Assembly (NCBI GenBank): GCA_013398955.1
Contig: VWPU01011837.1
Location: 62,001 to 126,000, forward strand
Length of the DNA: 64,000 nucleotides
Direction of reading: 5' to 3'
Origin: Callaeas wilsoni
Taxonomy: Eukaryota; Chordata; Aves; Passeriformes; Callaeidae
Below are positions 59,259-64,000 of this stretch, one piece after another. Each line of letters starts with the position of its first letter. Positions within the stretch are counted from its first letter, which is position 1. The notes below the pieces were generated by a model. That model did not search any database and was not told where the DNA came from. It saw only the letters and a list, made by a program, of their open reading frames with translations. The position numbers and the translations under genes are program-made.

Positions 59259-62200
59259 ACTATGGCTGTCCTGTCATGGTGGCTCACTTCTGTTGTGTGG
59301 GATTTCCCACCGCATCCCTGGCTCTAAAATGACGTAGGCCTAAGGCACCTAGAGATTAATATTGTAATGATGGAAATAAATACTTGGGTAGTAGATTAAA
59401 GATGGAGAAGAAGGGCAGGAACTTGAGGCCAGACCTTCACCACCTGAGTTTATGAACACTGCTTTGTCAAACTTGAAAGCACATGCATTAAAATTTGTCT
59501 TTCCCATCAAGCAGGCACCCCTATCCACATAACTGATCCATCTCCCTGCCTTTATCCATTTCCCTATATATTGTATTGTATCACACATTGCCCCCATCCC
59601 CTTTTATTACCAGCCTTGCTTCCTGCTGCTTGGAAACATCAAGGGTCAGCTTCAAATGTGGAGATCATTAACAAACTTACAACTGGGATCATTATTAAAC
59701 ATGTGATCTCTCAGAAATGGCACTCCCTGTGCTCTGATGCATCTTCAAGTAGTTGTGTAGGAGAAGCATGAAAAGACTTCTGCTTGACACTTCAATGCTG
59801 AGAGTAGTTGTGAAGTCCTTCTTCTAGCAAAAGTATTGGCTATGGGGTAATTCTGCATTTTTTCCCAGCCATTTTCAGTCTCAGTAAGAGATCCAGCACA
59901 TTCCTCACCTGATCACACAGAGCAGTTTGGAGTCAGCCTCATTTCAATGGCTTGGGCTTCATTTCTTCAGCAAGAGGTGTCAAAATCTCATGGAAATCAC
60001 TGGTCCCACCAGTCCAGAGAACTTTGACTACAAAAACTACTTTTTTTTCTGTAATCCATGTCCAACTACTGGACTAAGAGGAATTAAGATGGGTAGTGAT
60101 GCCCTTCAGGCCTGGCAATCTACGAACTTTGATTCCTACCTCTTAGCTGCCTCAGTAGTAGGTCAGTTCCTTCATGGGGATGGGATTTGAAATTGTGATC
60201 ATCAGTTGCAATAAATGACATAAGTTAAGAACATAAACAATCCTTATTTTTCATATAAAATGCAGGAGGAATATACCTTGCTTGCCTGATAATTACAGAA
60301 AAATATTTAGAGTTGTCTGAAATCTAAAAATTTTTAAATAAAATATTCTTTCCCTATGACTGTTATATAATTACAACAGCACATAGTTAAACACTTTGAC
60401 AGATTAAGTTAATTAAACAGTTACTGGTTATATATTTTTAAAAGGTTGCATTTACCCTAAGCTGGAGAAAATTATTTCTCTATAATACTCCATATCTGAT
60501 AGGTGAGTTAGATTTTTGGCCAGCTAAATCTAATCAGCAGTCCAAAAATCAGGCAAAAAAGCAGTCAAGGTACCTTTATATACTGAGACACACACACTCT
60601 CCTTGGTGATATAAGCTTGGCCAAGTGGCATCTCTTAAGCTTCTTGTAACTCTTTTTGGAGCGAAAAAGCAGGTCTTGGAGCACAAACAACAACATGAGT
60701 AACAGTAGTTAATGACTGTGGTCTCTAAGCCCAGCTGGAAGTGCGAACTGAGGCGACATTTGTGTGAAACAGCAGCTCCTGCCTTCTGCTGAGTTACAGA
60801 ATCAGCTTGAGCCAGGGAATAAAAGGAGGTTGAAGGTGTAAGGATGGGGTGAGGAGTAAGGGGGAGCAAGGAAAGCAGGAAACACAGAAAAGCATTTTGG
60901 TGGAAAGGCATTCCAGAACCAGTAAGGACAGTAAAGTTCCTGATACAATATATTTCCCTGGCTTGTCACTGAGAAAGGTTGGATGTGTCCCAGCTGAACT
61001 GCTTTCAGCTGTGCAGGAGAGCAGTACCCTGCATCCCAAACCTGCTAATATAATTCAAGGGTAGGTACAAGAAGCAAATATGTTATTCAGGAAAACAACC
61101 TGTTCCGAATCTGTGTTTGTCTTTAGGCTGCTGAAGGTGACAGCATCCTTATGAAAGGATGACATCCATGTCTTTCATGGAAGGTACACACATCCTTAGA
61201 GGCATACATAGATCTTAGACGTCGCTTGAATTTTTCCTGGATCCAAGATTTTGGGTTTATTAGTACAGTTACAGCATCACATGTGGGTAGCTTTACAAAG
61301 CAAAGATGAACCCAGCACAGAGAGAATGGAGAGGCAGAAAAATCAGAGCAAAACACGATCATCAGTCCATGCTAACTTCACCTGCAGAATTTTATTTAAT
61401 ATTTCAATAAAATTAAATTAGTCCTTATTCTGGGGTAGCTTAATTCTTGTGATCTTTGCCTTAGCAACCCTTTCTTTCCTTTTTCATTCTGCCTTCCCAT
61501 TGTAGTGAAACACACGCAAATTCTGATACAGAACAATCTGATTTCTTATGCCTTTGAAACCCTAAACTCTGCTGACAAGACAGGTTAATGCTGTTTTGTC
61601 AACAGTTCATATCTGATGCATGGAGAAAACGTAGATATAAGATAAAATATAATGGCTTAAGAGAGAGATTGAACTTAATCTGTCCTGTCTGGATGTACAG
61701 ACATCTGAAGTTTCAAAGTGCTCTCTCAAAAACGTTTCTTCAGACAACACATAATCTTTAGGGGTGTTAGAATCAAGGAAAATATTGGAAAATAAAAAGG
61801 AAAATGGCCTTAATATAGTCTGATCATAAGGCACGGAATAGTGTGAAGTGAGATGGGATCCTTCTACAAGGAACATCACTGTGAGTGTGGATCCTCTCTG
61901 GAATGTGCTAAAATCAGGAATACTTCAAGTATGGACAAAAAAATTTATTACAGACAGGTTGGCTAACTGTGCAGGGCAGAGTAGAAAAGATCCTTTGAAT
62001 CCTATAAAAGCAAAATGCAGAATTAGCAGAGAAAAAACCCTTTCTATTGCTCCTCCCATCATCACTGCCCAGCGTCACGTGTATTCCTACATCACATCAC
62101 ACACTGGTCATGAAAACACTGAAGCTTTCCCTATGCCAGCCCTCTCCCATGTTGTTTACCCATGGGCTCTGGGAACAAAGAACTGACTTGTCAAAATTAG

Positions 62201-63671
62201 TTTAACGTTATAGTTAAAACTACAAAATAATATTTTTCTTTGGAAAGGTGGAAAGGTGAAGAGTAACTACATCAAATTTCACAACCAAGGCCATGGACCA
62301 GAGAGTTCTCCCTCAAAAATATGTCTTGAAAGCCTGCGGTCTGACAGATAAATTGACTGATTGGTCAATTATTCGTTTTATGTGCAGCTTCGTTAAGAAA
62401 AGAACAGCAAATGCTTTATCCTGTCAGCACTCAATGTAAAATTCCGACTCTTAGAGGGTTTAGGGACTTGACTCCTCTACAGCTGTTGGAAAACAGGAGC
62501 TGGAAACAAACCTGAGTGCTAAATACCTGCTGAGTATTTGGTACTTGCATAGTTCAGGGGAGGAATCTGGGCAGAAAAGCCCAGTTTCAAAAAGGAGCCA
62601 CCACAGAAGTTGAATACTATTTTATGAGGAAGGAGCTATCTGACTTGGCTTCATTACAGATTCACACATTCAATCACACCAACATCACTTTTCAAATACC
62701 ATCTCTTACAAATGGATGTTGTTAACTTTCCCCGACAGTAAAGGCACAGCATGTGATTTTCATCCATCAGAGGAAGCTTAATAAATCAACCAGTACATTA
62801 CAGCTTCACGCCAAGTTAGCACCTTCATCATGGAATGAAATTAGCAAAGCAAATACACTGGCTAATTGTGAAATATGCTAATTACCAGCTCAACCCGTGA
62901 AATAAGGCATGAGTGATGTGTGATGAGCTTTGTACAGAGTCGTGAACGCTTGGAAATGCGACACTTAAATAAAGTCTAAAACTGCTTATGCAGAGAGAAA
63001 GGAGAACAGACAGGGCTAGGGAACAGGCATGGTGGAAAAATATTTTCATAAGAAGTTTGAAACCTTTTTGATTCTGCTACTCTCATGGGATTAAAGGCTG
63101 GGTGTAGGGAAATGCGTTGATAACAGGCTACAGACCATTTTCCATCTATTTCACACCAATCTGAATCTATTCAAGGTCATTACCAAAGAGAACTGAGCTA
63201 CCAGTTTGGGATAAATTCACAAGTTGGCACAGTTTGACTTGAAGTCAACAGCATGGTGGTTTTCCATTGGTAGAGAATTTGTCCTTTTATTTGATGAATT
63301 CAGACTCTTTGCTCACCAACCAGGCACTGACACTTGGGCTTTGCAAATGTCTTCATTATTGAGAACAGGAAGATGATTCACCAGCCTAGGGCTTTCTCTG
63401 CCATTCACCTTGGCTCTTATGGAGACTCTTACTTTCGTTTCTACACAAATCTCCTACTCGTGTTTTTGTACTTGTCTTCTAAATTATGTGGTGTTTTCTC
63501 TATTTAAACTCCTCCTCCCCAGATTTTCATCCCACAAGAGGAGGGGAAAAAAGGCTTTGAGAGAAGGATAAAGTCTTACTGTGGTTCATCAACAAGGGAA
63601 GGCTTCACAGATGCAGAGAATGAGCCCTGTTTTATAAGGTTTTCCATTTAGTGCCCAACAGTTCTTCCCCT
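59259..63671. other. Intergenic, unique DNA with candidate conserved block
   Basis: 62.64-63.00 kb is repeat-free with CTAATTGTGAAATATGC and GCTAATTACCAG, and looks like a conserved homeodomain-binding element. Nothing else is recognised. Frames of about 110 codons at 60.6 and 61.8 kb lack support. Confidence 0.4.
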
Positions 63672-64000
63672 CTGCTCTGCTCTTGTGAAACCTCACCTGG
63701 AATACAGCATCCAGCTCTGAGGCGCACGCACAAGAAGGATGCCCACTTGTTGGAAGGAGGCCAGAGGAGGCCACCCACGTGATCAAAGGGCTGTCTCTGC
63801 TGTGGGGACGGGCTGAGAGAGTTGGGGTTCTTCAGCCTGGAGAAGAGAAGGCTCTGGAGAGAACTTAAAGCCCTTTGAGTGCCTTTAAAAGCGCTCCATG
63901 AGAACTGGACAGGGACTTTTTGCAAGGGCACGGAGTGACAGGACAGGAGGAAATAGCTTTAAGGTGAAAGAGGGCAAGTTTGGATTAGATACTAGGATGA
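63672..64000 (+). mobile_element. CR1 LINE fragment, continues past the right edge
   Basis: Sense copy from 'gctcttgtgaaacctcacct' through 'ctgagagagttggggttctt' and 'acggagtgacaggacaggag' to 'ttggattagatactagga' at the window end. The 3' tail lies outside the window. Confidence 0.9.

Overview
The window reads as nuclear DNA from a bird, most likely a songbird. Two things point there. About 27 pieces of CR1 LINE carry the avian 3' end, with the 'gtttgggttggaagggacct' block and an ATTCTATG-type tail. One roughly 1-kb solo LTR has the structure of the songbird endogenous-retrovirus LTRs. The sequence is AT-rich, gene-poor and almost entirely non-coding. Most open reading frames are chance frames or frames inside CR1 and microsatellites.

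One real protein-coding gene is supported. It is a cysteine-rich secretory protein (CRISP, CAP superfamily) on the minus strand from about 29.87 kb down to at least 21.10 kb. A TATA box and a short first exon lie at 29.8-29.9 kb. Six coding exons follow at 26.8, 25.4-25.5, 24.8-24.9, 23.6-23.7, 22.8 and 21.1-21.2 kb, with matching splice phases and GT-AG introns. Together they encode a signal peptide, the full CAP/PR-1 domain and the first hinge cysteines, about 199 codons. The last exon, expected to hold the C-terminal six-cysteine ICR domain of about 40 residues, was not found. A solo LTR sits in antisense orientation in intron 6.

Layout: 1-18.7 kb is intergenic, with scattered CR1, a 255-bp TTTCC array ending in an N, and a CpG-rich patch with a strong CTCF-like motif at 10.2 kb. 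18.7-21.1 kb lies just downstream of the last exon seen. 21.1-29.9 kb is the CRISP gene. 29.9-57 kb is intergenic, with CR1 fragments, a polypyrimidine tract at 46.0 kb and AT-rich blocks dense in homeodomain-type TAAT/ATTA motifs. 56.9-57.65 kb is a second CpG-rich patch with a T39 run, a 12-bp-arm inverted repeat and a reverse-oriented CTCF-like motif. 57.65-59.3 kb is a cluster of CR1 copies all on the minus strand. 59.3-63.7 kb is non-repetitive, and a CR1 runs off the right edge.

No RNA gene, CRISPR array or operon-like system is present, and I see no evidence for a new multi-gene system. The most useful leads are the apparently incomplete CRISP 3' end, an in-frame alternative start in its first exon, an extra cysteine in exon 4, the intronic LTR, and the convergent CTCF-like pair that would enclose the gene.
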